A stretch of DNA of 64,000 bases, from positions 496,001 to 560,000 of the forward strand of contig CAYJMS010000003.1 of assembly GCA_964371615.1 (NCBI GenBank), in the 5' to 3' direction. Both the position numbers and the translations under genes were made by a program. Shown here in pieces: positions 44,658-53,341 of the stretch (position 1 is the first letter of the stretch; each line of letters opens with the position of its first letter). The notes under the pieces were generated by a model. The model searched no databases and was not told the DNA's origin. It saw only the letters and a program-made list of their open reading frames with translations. This DNA is from SpSt-333 sp964371615 (GTDB lineage: Bacteria; Bacteroidota; Ignavibacteria; UBA10030; UBA8401).

Positions 44658-45812
44658 TTAAAAGGAATATTTTCCGCGGACAAGGAAGGTCTCTCCATAT
44701 CCGCCGAATTCTGTCATCGGACGGCCGGAGAAAATGATCCCGAATATCGAAATGTCAAAATTTTCAACAACGGACCACGTTGCAGACGGAACAGAAGCGG
44801 AAGAGCGGTCGTTCGGATTGCAAATAATAAAACCGGAGATTCGTACCAAAGGGTGAATATCGAAAGAGACTTCCTGAAACAATGACCAGCGTGCCGGGGT
44901 GAATAATCCGAGCGCGCGGGAAAGCGGGACGGAAAGCGCGGTATTCCCGGTTATACCACGATTGTTAAAAAGTGCCTCGGTGTGGAGATACGTGTTGTTC
45001 GTGAATGTATAGTCAAAAGAAATTATTGCAGTGGTGGTCCAGGCATCGTGCAGTGAGGGGAAGAGAGTTCCTGTTTCACCGGTGATTTTCCGTGATATCA
45101 TCTCCCCGCGGAATCCCGCACCGGCAATATCTCCCGCCCATGCGAATCCCAAAAAAGGATCCTCTCCGGTCATTCCACCAATAAGGTGGATGTCGTACTC
45201 CCAACTGTTCACCAATACTTTCCCTGCAATCACCCGGCGCGATCCTGTCCTTCCCGGCTTTACCGCAATCTCAACCTTCGATACTTCGCTCATAAAATAT
45301 TGCGCCCGGAGCGCATCCACCCCCGGACGTTCTTCATAGTCGAAATCCAGAATGGAGAGCGGATTAAAAAGATCGGTCGGATTCCAAACGAGTGCCGTAC
45401 CCCATGCGATTCGCTGACGGCCGGCCGAGACGGTGACGTCGCCGAACGTACCGTCAACCCACAATCGGTCTATCTCGGAGTGTGCTGCCGTTGACGTCGT
45501 GCTCCACCAGATGACGTCGGCATTGCCGAGATCATGATCCGACCGAATGGAGGAAATAAAATTCGGTACCCGCTCAACGCTTCCGCCGGCAAAGATTCTG
45601 TTCCGCAATTCCGCCGCTACTGTGATCTTATCGGATAGAAAATACCGGCCGTTCAACCGCGAGTGCATGATATGATCGTTCACCCGTCCAATCGCCGGAA
45701 TATCGGAATTACTAAAGAGGTATTTGACATACCCCCCGATCTGATAATCGCCATCCTGGGCAAACAGAGCAATCGTTAACGGAAAGAAAACGATGAAATA
45801 CGTTAGTTTCAT
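44658..45812 (-). CDS. Outer-membrane beta-barrel protein (DUF1302-like porin)
   Basis: 384 residues, signal peptide 1-18 (ALFAQ), then alternating amphipathic strands to a C-terminal aromatic strand ending GKYSF. The block VSAGRQRIAWGTALVWNPTD (about 129-148) followed by FNPLSILDFDYEERPG resembles the WG...PxDLxNP region of DUF1302-type porins, which in other bacteria are encoded with LolA-like and transporter genes. Last gene of a five-gene leftward operon; likely the outer-membrane member of that export or sorting system. Confidence 0.65.
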   Translation of the reverse strand: MKLTYFIVFFPLTIALFAQDGDYQIGGYVKYLFSNSDIPAIGRVNDHIMHSRLNGRYFLSDKITVAAELRNRIFAGGSVERVPNFISSIRSDHDLGNADVIWWSTTSTAAHSEIDRLWVDGTFGDVTVSAGRQRIAWGTALVWNPTDLFNPLSILDFDYEERPGVDALRAQYFMSEVSKVEIAVKPGRTGSRRVIAGKVLVNSWEYDIHLIGGMTGEDPFLGFAWAGDIAGAGFRGEMISRKITGETGTLFPSLHDAWTTTAIISFDYTFTNNTYLHTEALFNNRGITGNTALSVPLSRALGLFTPARWSLFQEVSFDIHPLVRISGFIICNPNDRSSASVPSATWSVVENFDISIFGIIFSGRPMTEFGGYGETFLVRGKYSF

Positions 45813-45858
45813 GGCATGTGCGCCGTAAAGAATAAAAAATCATCAAGGCATTGTACGG

Positions 45859-46548
45859 TCAAAATCCTTCACCGCTGTCATTGGTTATCTCTCCATCCTC
45901 AAGTGTTATCACCCTTCTGGCCCGCTTAATGACTTTCGAATCGTGCGTGGAGAAGATGAACGTCATTCCGTATTCTTTGTTCAGATCCTGCATCAGATCG
46001 AGGAGCGATTCCGCCGTATGCGAATCGAGATTTGCGGTTGGTTCGTCGGCGAGAATGAAATCGGGGCGTGACGCCAGCGCCCGTGCAACGGCAACACGCT
46101 GCTGCTGTCCGCCGGAAAGCTCCGACGGTTTGCTTTCCATCCGGTCGGTAAGGCCTACGCGCGACAGGAGTTCGGCCGCCCGCTGCCGCCGTTCTTTTTT
46201 CTCCACATTTTGAAGGAAAAGTACAAATTCGACATTCTCGAGCGCCGTCAACACGGGGATGAGATTGTACGCCTGAAAGACGAATCCGATATGGTGAAGG
46301 CGGAAATCGATCAACGCTCCTTCGCTCATGGCGGTAATATCGTTGCCATTCAGCAGCACGGATCCGCTGCTGACGAAATCCAGTCCGCCGATAATGTTCA
46401 GCAGCGTCGTTTTTCCTGAACCCGACGGACCGACGATAGCGGTAAACTCCCCCTTATGTACCGTGAAGGAAATCTCCTTTAACGCTTCAACGGCGACGGA
46501 GCTGGTGTTGTATATCTTTTTGACGGAACGGATTTCTATGATGGACAT
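45859..46548 (-). CDS. ABC transporter ATPase, LolD/MacB type
   Basis: 229 residues. Walker A GPSGSGKTT (40-48), Q-loop FVFQAYNLIP, signature LSGGQQQR (144-151), Walker B FILADEP (164-170) and H-loop STHDSKV. The short LolD/MacB class works with FtsX-type permeases that move substrates by mechanotransmission rather than through a channel. It follows both permease genes (gap 42 nt). Confidence 0.94.
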   Translation of the reverse strand: MSIIEIRSVKKIYNTSSVAVEALKEISFTVHKGEFTAIVGPSGSGKTTLLNIIGGLDFVSSGSVLLNGNDITAMSEGALIDFRLHHIGFVFQAYNLIPVLTALENVEFVLFLQNVEKKERRQRAAELLSRVGLTDRMESKPSELSGGQQQRVAVARALASRPDFILADEPTANLDSHTAESLLDLMQDLNKEYGMTFIFSTHDSKVIKRARRVITLEDGEITNDSGEGF

Positions 46549-46590
46549 ATCGCTTCACTGTAATTGTGGAACATTCGTAGCACACGCGTT

Positions 46591-47808
46591 TTAAGTGATG
46601 GATCGTATTGCCTGCACCGGTTTCAGGCGTACTGCTCTGATTGCCGGATACAACGCGGCAATGATCGACGTCGCCGTCATCATCACCGCCAGGACGATGT
46701 ACATGGACGGCTTGACGATCGGATACAACATTGTAGGAATACCATACGCCGAAAGTCCGGTGGAGACAGCGGAAAGATCGATTCCCTGCACATTAAAGTA
46801 TCCGGTGACGATCCATCCGATCAGCACGCCGACAAACCCTCCCGAGAATGAAAGGAGCAATGATTCCAGGACAATCATGGAAAATAAGCGCCGGCGGTAC
46901 ATTCCGATTGCCAGCAGAACGCCGAAATCACGTGTCCGGTCGAGCACCGACATCAACAATGTATTCGTCAAACCGAACAATAGTGCGAAAAGGATGATCC
47001 CGAGAAAAACGGCATTGACGATATCCGACGAATCGGCGGTCAGTTTCAGTTCCGGTGCGATTTCTTTCCAGGTCTCCACGATCACCGAAGAATCGACCGT
47101 CGTCTTCAAGACTGCCTGAACGCTGTCGACATGGGATGATGAGCGGGTACGGATGACGATCTGGTGAATCGGTGCGACTGTACCAATCAATTCCGAAAGT
47201 TCGTCACGGCGTACGAATACATTCATACCGTCGAACTGGGTCGATTCGGTCCGGAAAATTCCCGCAACACGAAATCCTCCATAAATGATATTTCCGTCGG
47301 ATCCGGCAAAGCTGAGGACGATGCGGGAGCGGAGTTTCAGCTTGAGTTTGTCGGCAAGTTTTTTCCCGATAAGAATTCCATTCGATTTGCCGAAATAGGT
47401 TCCTTCAACAATGCTGGCCGCGACCGACGATATTTCCTTTTCGTCCATCGGATCGATGCCGAAGATCATAATACCCGAAGCGGTCGTTGCGGACGATGCC
47501 ATTCCCTCGATCATCGTCTGCGCTGCGGCGGATCGAACCCCGGCTTGGGATTGGATCGTGCGGAGGAGGGTATCGGGTGCAGGAAGCGACTGAGTAATCA
47601 GCCGGTCACGGATGTATGCACGCGTATGGATTTGGAGGTCTCCCACTTCGCGGTTGATGCCGGAAGAGATCATGGAGTCGTACATACCCGTCATCATTCC
47701 GACGGTGAATAATCCTGCCGACAACCCGATAGCGGTAGCGCCAAAGATAATCAAACTTCTTTTTTTGTTTCGCCAGATGTTCTTCCAGGCGAGGATGATC
47801 ATCATCAT
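46591..47808 (-). CDS. FtsX/LolE-type ABC permease
   Basis: 405 residues: N-terminal membrane helix (IILAWKNIWRNKKRS), a large periplasmic MacB-PCD-like domain (about 45-250) and three C-terminal helices of the FtsX domain (about 262-395). Overlaps the upstream paralogue by 4 bases. Pairs with it as the two halves of a LolCE-like membrane complex. Confidence 0.92.
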   Translation of the reverse strand: MMMIILAWKNIWRNKKRSLIIFGATAIGLSAGLFTVGMMTGMYDSMISSGINREVGDLQIHTRAYIRDRLITQSLPAPDTLLRTIQSQAGVRSAAAQTMIEGMASSATTASGIMIFGIDPMDEKEISSVAASIVEGTYFGKSNGILIGKKLADKLKLKLRSRIVLSFAGSDGNIIYGGFRVAGIFRTESTQFDGMNVFVRRDELSELIGTVAPIHQIVIRTRSSSHVDSVQAVLKTTVDSSVIVETWKEIAPELKLTADSSDIVNAVFLGIILFALLFGLTNTLLMSVLDRTRDFGVLLAIGMYRRRLFSMIVLESLLLSFSGGFVGVLIGWIVTGYFNVQGIDLSAVSTGLSAYGIPTMLYPIVKPSMYIVLAVMMTATSIIAALYPAIRAVRLKPVQAIRSIT

Positions 47809-49040
47809 GCGTTGCCTCCCCGGCCCTGCAAGGCCGAGACCGGCCGCAATTTTCTGATGAATAAAAGAGGGTAGAGCGAAGCAACAATGGCGAGAAGCAG
47901 CACGGCGATCGCCTGGGAGCCGAATACCATTGCATCGACGCTGACCGCGATGATCGGCTCAAGGCCGTACGTTATATACACTTCGGCCATTTCTCCGGAC
48001 ACACGGATCGGATTGTGATAAAAATACATGAGGAGCGGAAATGCCGCCGCCAGTCCCGCCGCCGCGCCGAGCATCGATACCATCAGCGCTTCGATGGTGG
48101 TGACAATGAGAAGCCGTCCTCGTTTCATGCCGAGTGCAACAAGCAGTCCGAATTCCCTCGTTCGTTCGATCGTCATCATCATCACCGTTCCGAAAACTCC
48201 GAAGCCGATGACAAGGTATAAAATAGCCATGATAATCGCTTCACTGGCCACATCCGCTTCGATCACCTGTACGATCTCCGGCGACATCTCTTCCCACGTC
48301 ATGACGACGAGGGAGGAATCGATCGATGCGGCAAGAGCCGTTTGGATGTCATCGATCTCCTTTTCATCGTCGATCATCAGCGCGATTCCCGTCACTCTCT
48401 CCGGCGCATTGAACAATTTTTGTGCTGCGGAAAGCGATAGATAAATAGCCGCGTTATTCAGCTTGGGAAACGGAAAGCGGACAATGCCTGCAACCGGCAG
48501 TTGTTCCGCCGCTGTAACTCCCTGGTATCCCTGGCCGACGATGACGATACTGTCTCCAATGCCGGCCTGCAGGCGTTCGGCAAGTCCCTCGGCAATCAGG
48601 ATGCCGGTCGACGTGTCGTTAAGGTATGTTCCCTTTACAATTTTATTCCGCAGACCCGACATTGCATTCTCTTCTTCGGGATCGATTCCTGTCACCGGGG
48701 TGATGCGTGTTTCGATTCCTCGCGAAACCAGTGCGACCGATTCCAGCCTCGGATTGGCCGTTGTGATTCTACGGTCGCTCCGCACCGCCGCTATCAAATC
48801 GTCGGTAATTGCAAGGCTTTCATCGAACGACCGTTCTTCCCAGAATCCTTTTCCCTGGACCTGCAGATACCCGGTATACATCGACACGCTCATCTGGATC
48901 ATGTATTCATGTTGTCCGGATTGCACCGAACGGAAGATGAGCGCCAGCAGCATGGCGAAGAAGACAGAGGACGTTGCCAGCAAAGTCCTTCGTTTGTTCC
49001 GCCACAGATTTCGCCAGGCAAAAAGAAAGTAGTATTTCAT
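47805..49040 (-). CDS. FtsX/LolC-type ABC permease
   Basis: 411 residues with the same plan as the next gene: AWRNLWRNKRRT start, periplasmic domain with GIDPEEENAMSGL, FtsX domain with MMMTIERTREFGLLVALGMKR. The two proteins are recognisable paralogues. Start is 68 nt after the LolA-like gene; a short hairpin (49066-49082) lies in that gap. Confidence 0.92.
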   Translation of the reverse strand: MKYYFLFAWRNLWRNKRRTLLATSSVFFAMLLALIFRSVQSGQHEYMIQMSVSMYTGYLQVQGKGFWEERSFDESLAITDDLIAAVRSDRRITTANPRLESVALVSRGIETRITPVTGIDPEEENAMSGLRNKIVKGTYLNDTSTGILIAEGLAERLQAGIGDSIVIVGQGYQGVTAAEQLPVAGIVRFPFPKLNNAAIYLSLSAAQKLFNAPERVTGIALMIDDEKEIDDIQTALAASIDSSLVVMTWEEMSPEIVQVIEADVASEAIIMAILYLVIGFGVFGTVMMMTIERTREFGLLVALGMKRGRLLIVTTIEALMVSMLGAAAGLAAAFPLLMYFYHNPIRVSGEMAEVYITYGLEPIIAVSVDAMVFGSQAIAVLLLAIVASLYPLLFIRKLRPVSALQGRGGNA

Positions 49041-49065
49041 AAAACTATTTTAATTGTTTCATTGA

Positions 49066-49082
49066 CTCATTGATTCAATGAG
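49066..49082. repeat. Short hairpin between LolA-like and permease genes
   Basis: CTCATTGA/TCAATGAG, 8-bp stem with a one-base centre, surrounded by further ATTGA/TCAAT words (49058-49100). Without a T-run it may set relative expression inside the operon rather than end it. Confidence 0.35.
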
Positions 49083-49107
49083 CCGATGGATCAATGATTC
49101 GATCGCT

Positions 49108-49851
49108 TTATTTCACCCTGCTCATATTCTGAATCGAAAAAAATTCCGGGGTGATGGTGATGTCGAAATCCAATTCCTTCGTTTCAAAACTGGTCGAATT
49201 TCCCGGCTTGTTGTGGGGAATCATTTCGGAATAGGAGGGGAGCAGATGGCCGTCGAAATATTTCGGCTTGCTTCCGGTCATAGTCCTTACCAAGATTCCC
49301 TCTTCGTCGAAAAACTCCGACTTAAGCTGCATATATCCTTTTTTGGAAATCCAGACGACGATCTTACCCCAGACAACTCCGGCGTCCGGATTCGGGATGA
49401 GTTCAATCTTGTAGCACGCATAACCGCCGTATTCCTCTTCGCCGAGAAGCGTATGGGTGTAATCGTTCACAATTGACGACTGCCGCACAAGGTCGTCGTT
49501 CGTAAAATCGGAACCCATCCACGATGCCAGCATCATGGAAGGCGGGATTTTGATCGTTTTCTGCACGGACGGGAGCCAGTTCCACACCTCATTTTTTCGT
49601 TTCAATGTCACCGCTCCTTTGTCCCTCGCCGGCTCGGTAATATAGACGATGGAATAATCCGGTTCGATGGACCATGCCTTCATGGAGACCGTCCGGCTCC
49701 AGGTCGGTTTTGTGATCGTCATGGTGATGACCGAGTAGGTCTTCTTCCCGTACATCAGGTCGATCGATTTTTGTACGATCTCTTTGGGATCCTGCGCCGG
49801 TGAGGATCGGAACGCTGCGACCAGAAGGATGAGGATGACTGATTTTTTCAT
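49108..49851 (-). CDS. LolA-like outer-membrane lipoprotein-sorting protein
   Basis: 247 residues from the ATG at 49851 (AGGA 9 nt upstream; an earlier ATG is less likely). Signal peptide ends RSSPAQ. The half-barrel family pattern is seen in DLMYGKKTYSVITMTITKPTWSRT, NEVWNWLPSVQKTIKIPPSMM and the closing MKLxSE-like strand YMQLKSEFFDEEG. These LolA/LolB-fold proteins carry lipoproteins or other lipids across the periplasm. First gene of the operon with two FtsX permeases, an ATPase and an outer-membrane barrel. Confidence 0.85.
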   Translation of the reverse strand: MKKSVILILLVAAFRSSPAQDPKEIVQKSIDLMYGKKTYSVITMTITKPTWSRTVSMKAWSIEPDYSIVYITEPARDKGAVTLKRKNEVWNWLPSVQKTIKIPPSMMLASWMGSDFTNDDLVRQSSIVNDYTHTLLGEEEYGGYACYKIELIPNPDAGVVWGKIVVWISKKGYMQLKSEFFDEEGILVRTMTGSKPKYFDGHLLPSYSEMIPHNKPGNSTSFETKELDFDITITPEFFSIQNMSRVK

Positions 49852-49972
49852 AGGGAAATCCTGTAAGAACATCGAATAATATATAGTGTATGAACAAAAT
49901 TGAAGAACATCAAGAAGAAGACAATCTGCGCAAAAAATTCCTTATATTATCCCGCATAATTGAAAGGATCGT

Positions 49973-50995
49973 ATGTCAACCAAAGCAATTCTTATTACCG
50001 GAGCCAACGGCGAGATCGGACACGGACTGGTATCGAGTTTGATGGAGCATAACCCCTCCACCCGGATCGTTGCGGTGGATGTCCATCCGTTGAGCAAGAC
50101 ATTGACGGAACAATGCCACGAGGTGATCGTCGGCGATATCATGGATTCATCGCTGCTCGACCGCCTTGCAGCATTCTATGATTTCAGCACCATCTATCAT
50201 CTTGCTGCCATTCTCTCCACAAAAGCGGAACGCGAACCGGTGCTCGGACACCGGGTGAATGTGGACGGTACGCTGGGTTTGCTTGAACTGGCTGCGCGTC
50301 AGGCGCGTGCGACGGGAGAGAATGTGAAATTCCTTTTTCCGAGTTCCATTGCCGCGTACGGTCTGCCGGATGTTCCGACAAAGATGAAAGCGGGAAAAGT
50401 GAAAGAGAACGAATGGCTCGACGCCCGCACGATGTACGGCATCAACAAAAAGTATTGCGAAGATCTCGGCAGATATTATAATTGGTACTACCGCCAGATC
50501 GATCCGCAGCCGACCACGGCGCATGTCGATTTCCGCGGGATCCGTTTTCCGGGATTGATCAGCGCGGTCACCCTGCCGACGGGGGGAACGAGCGATTACG
50601 GTCCGGAAATGATGCACTATGCGGCTCAGGGAAAAGAATACAATTGCTTTGTTCCGCCGGTAGCGACGCTGCCCTTTATGGTAATGCCCGACGCCATCAA
50701 TGCCTTGTTGAAACTCGAATCGACGCCGGCACAGAACCTGACGCAGGTTGTGTATAACATCGGATCGTTTAGCGTATCGGCACAGGATTTTTACGACATC
50801 ATCAAGAAAGCTTTTCCGCATGCAGTGGTGAATTTCAAGCCCGATGCGCTCCGGCAAAAGATTGTGGACAGTTGGCCTGCAGATGTGGACGATTCGCTGG
50901 CGCGGAAAGAGTGGAACTGGAAGCCGGAATATGATTTTAAAAGATCATTCGAAGAATATCTCATCCCCGCCGTAAAACAATGGTATGCAGCATGA
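49973..50995 (+). CDS. SDR-type NAD-dependent dehydrogenase, L-threonine 3-dehydrogenase-like
   Basis: 340 residues. Rossmann GANGEIGHGLVSSL, catalytic YxxxK as YGINKKYCEDL, and the blocks FPGLISAVTLPTGGTSDY, MVMPDAINALLKLE and DSWPADVDDSLARKEWNWKPEYD, which closely follow the epimerase-like (SDR) threonine dehydrogenases. These oxidise L-threonine to 2-amino-3-oxobutyrate. No kbl gene is adjacent, so the assignment rests on sequence alone. GAAAGGA precedes the ATG. Confidence 0.85.
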   Translation: MSTKAILITGANGEIGHGLVSSLMEHNPSTRIVAVDVHPLSKTLTEQCHEVIVGDIMDSSLLDRLAAFYDFSTIYHLAAILSTKAEREPVLGHRVNVDGTLGLLELAARQARATGENVKFLFPSSIAAYGLPDVPTKMKAGKVKENEWLDARTMYGINKKYCEDLGRYYNWYYRQIDPQPTTAHVDFRGIRFPGLISAVTLPTGGTSDYGPEMMHYAAQGKEYNCFVPPVATLPFMVMPDAINALLKLESTPAQNLTQVVYNIGSFSVSAQDFYDIIKKAFPHAVVNFKPDALRQKIVDSWPADVDDSLARKEWNWKPEYDFKRSFEEYLIPAVKQWYAA

Positions 50996-51018
50996 CCGTT
51001 GTACCGTCCTGAAATGCA

Positions 51019-51044
51019 AACGGCCCGCCGCATGGCAGGCCGTT
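51019..51044. terminator. Bidirectional hairpin
   Basis: AACGGCC (51019-51025) pairs with GGCCGTT (51038-51044), with GTTGTTGTTG after it, between convergent genes. Confidence 0.6.
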
Positions 51045-51066
51045 GTTGTTGTAACGTATGGCAGAG

Positions 51067-51840
51067 TTACAATTTTGAACGCAGTGTAATCATGCCGACA
51101 TTCGTCGTTTGTCCGGAAACGACGGAAAGGTTCGTCAGCGTCGTATCGTAATACATGATGCTGGCGGAAAGAATCGTCACATCGTACGTTCCCGGTTTGG
51201 CATACATGATCTTGAACGAATTGTTCGATCCCGTGACAGTTGACAGCGTGTCTCCGTTTCCGACTGCTATCACCGACGCCTTGGTGTTGACGCTTCCTTC
51301 GATGTAGCCGATGCCGGTTGTCGAAAGTACTTTAATGACAGGCTTGAGAATCATGCCGGCGCTGGTGGTTACCAGTGATCGCGTGGCGTCGAAATCGAGG
51401 ACGATTTTCAATGTTGCGTTCGCCTCGATGGTTGCATTGAGGTTCAGTTTGATCTCCGAACTGGGGACTTTCAATGCTACCGCCATGCCGTTGGAGTAGA
51501 CATAACAGGAGTCGCCGAGGACCAACCGCATCTGTGTATACGTACCGGTCGCGATTGTGGCGTTGCCGATCACCGCTTCCGTACCGTTTACCAACGAGAG
51601 AAGATTATACGTCTTTGCCCTATTCTCCAGCGTGATCCACCCTTCGGTGTCCGCGGCGCTCGAGGAATGGATCTCCACCCGCAGGACCGTTATCATGATG
51701 GAATCATACGCTGCCGCAGGGGCGTCCACCATGGTTACCTGCATCTGACCGCTTTCGCCTGTCGTTGCAGGATTGTCGTCGTTCATACATCCCGTCAGTA
51801 TCACTCCGGCGAGTAAAGCAATTACGAAAATGTTTCTCAT
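51067..51840 (-). CDS. DUF4382-type lipoprotein
   Basis: 257 residues from the ATG at 51840. Lipobox VILTGC (Cys 18). The DUF4382 pattern is plain: MQVTMVDAPAAAYDSIMITVLRVEIHSS, TYNLLSLVNGTEAVIGNATIATGTYTQMRLVL, and a later carboxypeptidase-like beta domain (GSVNTKASVIAVGNGD ... PGTYDVTI). Surface-exposed lipoprotein of unknown role. A longer in-frame extension over the promoter region is rejected. Confidence 0.82.
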   Translation of the reverse strand: MRNIFVIALLAGVILTGCMNDDNPATTGESGQMQVTMVDAPAAAYDSIMITVLRVEIHSSSAADTEGWITLENRAKTYNLLSLVNGTEAVIGNATIATGTYTQMRLVLGDSCYVYSNGMAVALKVPSSEIKLNLNATIEANATLKIVLDFDATRSLVTTSAGMILKPVIKVLSTTGIGYIEGSVNTKASVIAVGNGDTLSTVTGSNNSFKIMYAKPGTYDVTILSASIMYYDTTLTNLSVVSGQTTNVGMITLRSKL

Positions 51841-52076
51841 GATTGGACCTTTTGATTGTGATGGAATATGCCGGATAGCCCGGCGTTCACATACAAGTAA
51901 ACACATTAGGCTCCGAAAGTCAGTGACTCCGTGCATCAAGTCCGTGCATACCACCGTGCAAAATTTGCGCACCATATCAATAGAGCAAAATAACGCACCG
52001 TTTCGCAATGTCGGGATGCGATCCGTGTAACATTTTTTCTTTTGCATTTCGAGCAATATTCCCGTTTCTTTTTTCT

Positions 52077-52985
52077 ATGCGATCGACTGCGTCAATAATG
52101 TTTCTATTCTTATCGCTCTTGTATGCGCAAGATAGCACCGTTGTGATATTTTTATCCGATACGCAAACTCCGATCTGGGCAGAAAAATTATTCCTGGAAT
52201 CGGATAACAATGAAATGGCAACCCGGCAGATTTTTTCTGCGATCCTTGCAGAAGGGAACATTGATGCCGTCATCCATGCCGGTGACATTACCGGCCATGG
52301 GTGGCTGCGGAGTTCGTGGAAACCGATCCTGCCGTTCATCGATTCTCTCCGCTCGCGTTCGGTTCCGTTCATCGCCGCCAAAGGGAACCACGACTATTAC
52401 TTCATCCCGCCGTGGGGGATGGAACTCTTCAAAAAATTCATTCCTAACGGGGCAACCGATTATTCCCGCCATCTCTTCGGCGAACTCTGCATCATCATAC
52501 TGAATTCAAATATCGACCGGCTCTCATTTGACGAACTGCGGGAGCAGCGGCAGTGGTATGCAAAAACGGTGACGGCATTGGAGAATGATCCCGATATCCG
52601 TACGATTATTACCGTTGCGCACCATTCACCGTATACGAACAGTACGATGGTCTCCGGTTCCGCGGCGTTGCAAACCGATTACCTTCCGGTATTTTTTTCT
52701 TCGTCAAAATCCCGTCTCTGGGTCGGCGGACACGCCCATCGATTCGAACATTTTCGTGTCAGGGAAAGGGATTTTCTGGTGATCGGCGGGGGCGGGGGAT
52801 TGTTCCACGACAAGAAGAAGGAGGATGCAATGAATGACTTGCATCCGGACGACGGTCGTTTCTTTCACTATGTACATTGCGACGTTTCCGGAACATCGCT
52901 CACTCTTGAGATCATGAGAATCGATCCGGATTCATCGGCAGGACGGCCTGTCTACCGGGTTCATCTCCCGTTTGGTTCTGAGTGA
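52077..52985 (+). CDS. Exported calcineurin-like metallophosphoesterase
   Basis: 302 residues from the ATG at 52077 (52098 also possible). A signal peptide (SLLYAQ) precedes the dinuclear metal motifs: FLSDTQ (in place of the usual DxH), HAGDITG, KGNHDYYF, VAHHSPY and GGHAHRFEH. The first motif reads D-T-Q instead of D-x-H, so one metal ligand is altered. Likely a periplasmic phosphatase or phosphodiesterase. Confidence 0.82.
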   Translation: MRSTASIMFLFLSLLYAQDSTVVIFLSDTQTPIWAEKLFLESDNNEMATRQIFSAILAEGNIDAVIHAGDITGHGWLRSSWKPILPFIDSLRSRSVPFIAAKGNHDYYFIPPWGMELFKKFIPNGATDYSRHLFGELCIIILNSNIDRLSFDELREQRQWYAKTVTALENDPDIRTIITVAHHSPYTNSTMVSGSAALQTDYLPVFFSSSKSRLWVGGHAHRFEHFRVRERDFLVIGGGGGLFHDKKKEDAMNDLHPDDGRFFHYVHCDVSGTSLTLEIMRIDPDSSAGRPVYRVHLPFGSE

Positions 52986-53012
52986 AAAACACCACGCAAT
53001 TCACCCCGATTT

Positions 53013-53024
53013 TTCGTATCTTTA
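53013..53024 (+). promoter_or_regulatory. Putative promoter of the 79-residue protein gene
   Basis: TTCGTATCTTTA, a TAnnTTTG-like element 37 nt before the start codon; the same ten-base word as before the GT2 gene. Confidence 0.35.
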
Positions 53025-53060
53025 TACCATTATGGTTTTGTTATGAAATAGGGAGTATGT

Positions 53061-53300
53061 ATGGCAGAAAATGTCTCAATTGAATTACGCTGCAGTAAAA
53101 CCAGCGACGGAAAATATACCGCCTGGACGTTCGTCAACGGGAAGGAATTGAAAGAAAAGGAATATTTCGTGATGCGCGGCGATGAATATTCAATGGTGCT
53201 GTTGTATCAGCGGGTGAAGAAGCAGTATCCCGGCAACGAAATTGCTGTCAAAGGCCTTGATAAGCACGCCATGGACAAGATCCAGCGCGCGACCGCATAA
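53061..53300 (+). CDS. Small conserved-looking cytoplasmic protein, unknown function
   Basis: 79 residues, no signal or membrane helix; mixed alpha/beta with RCSKTSDGKYTAWTFVNGKE, a possible strand pair, then a helix VLLYQRVKKQYPG. GGGAG lies 9 nt before the ATG, and a terminator hairpin follows directly, so it is a genuine single-gene unit. No family recognised. Confidence 0.65.
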   Translation: MAENVSIELRCSKTSDGKYTAWTFVNGKELKEKEYFVMRGDEYSMVLLYQRVKKQYPGNEIAVKGLDKHAMDKIQRATA

Positions 53301-53305
53301 AAAAA

Positions 53306-53332
53306 TCACCGCGATCGAAATGACCGCGGTGA
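53306..53332. terminator. Hairpin between convergent genes
   Basis: TCACCGCG (53306-53313) pairs with CGCGGTGA (53325-53332). On the minus strand it is followed by an A-complement T-run (AAAAAA at 53299-53305), so it ends the leftward cytochrome transcript; the same stem may serve the rightward gene. Confidence 0.75.
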
Positions 53333-53341
53333 CATTCCTTC

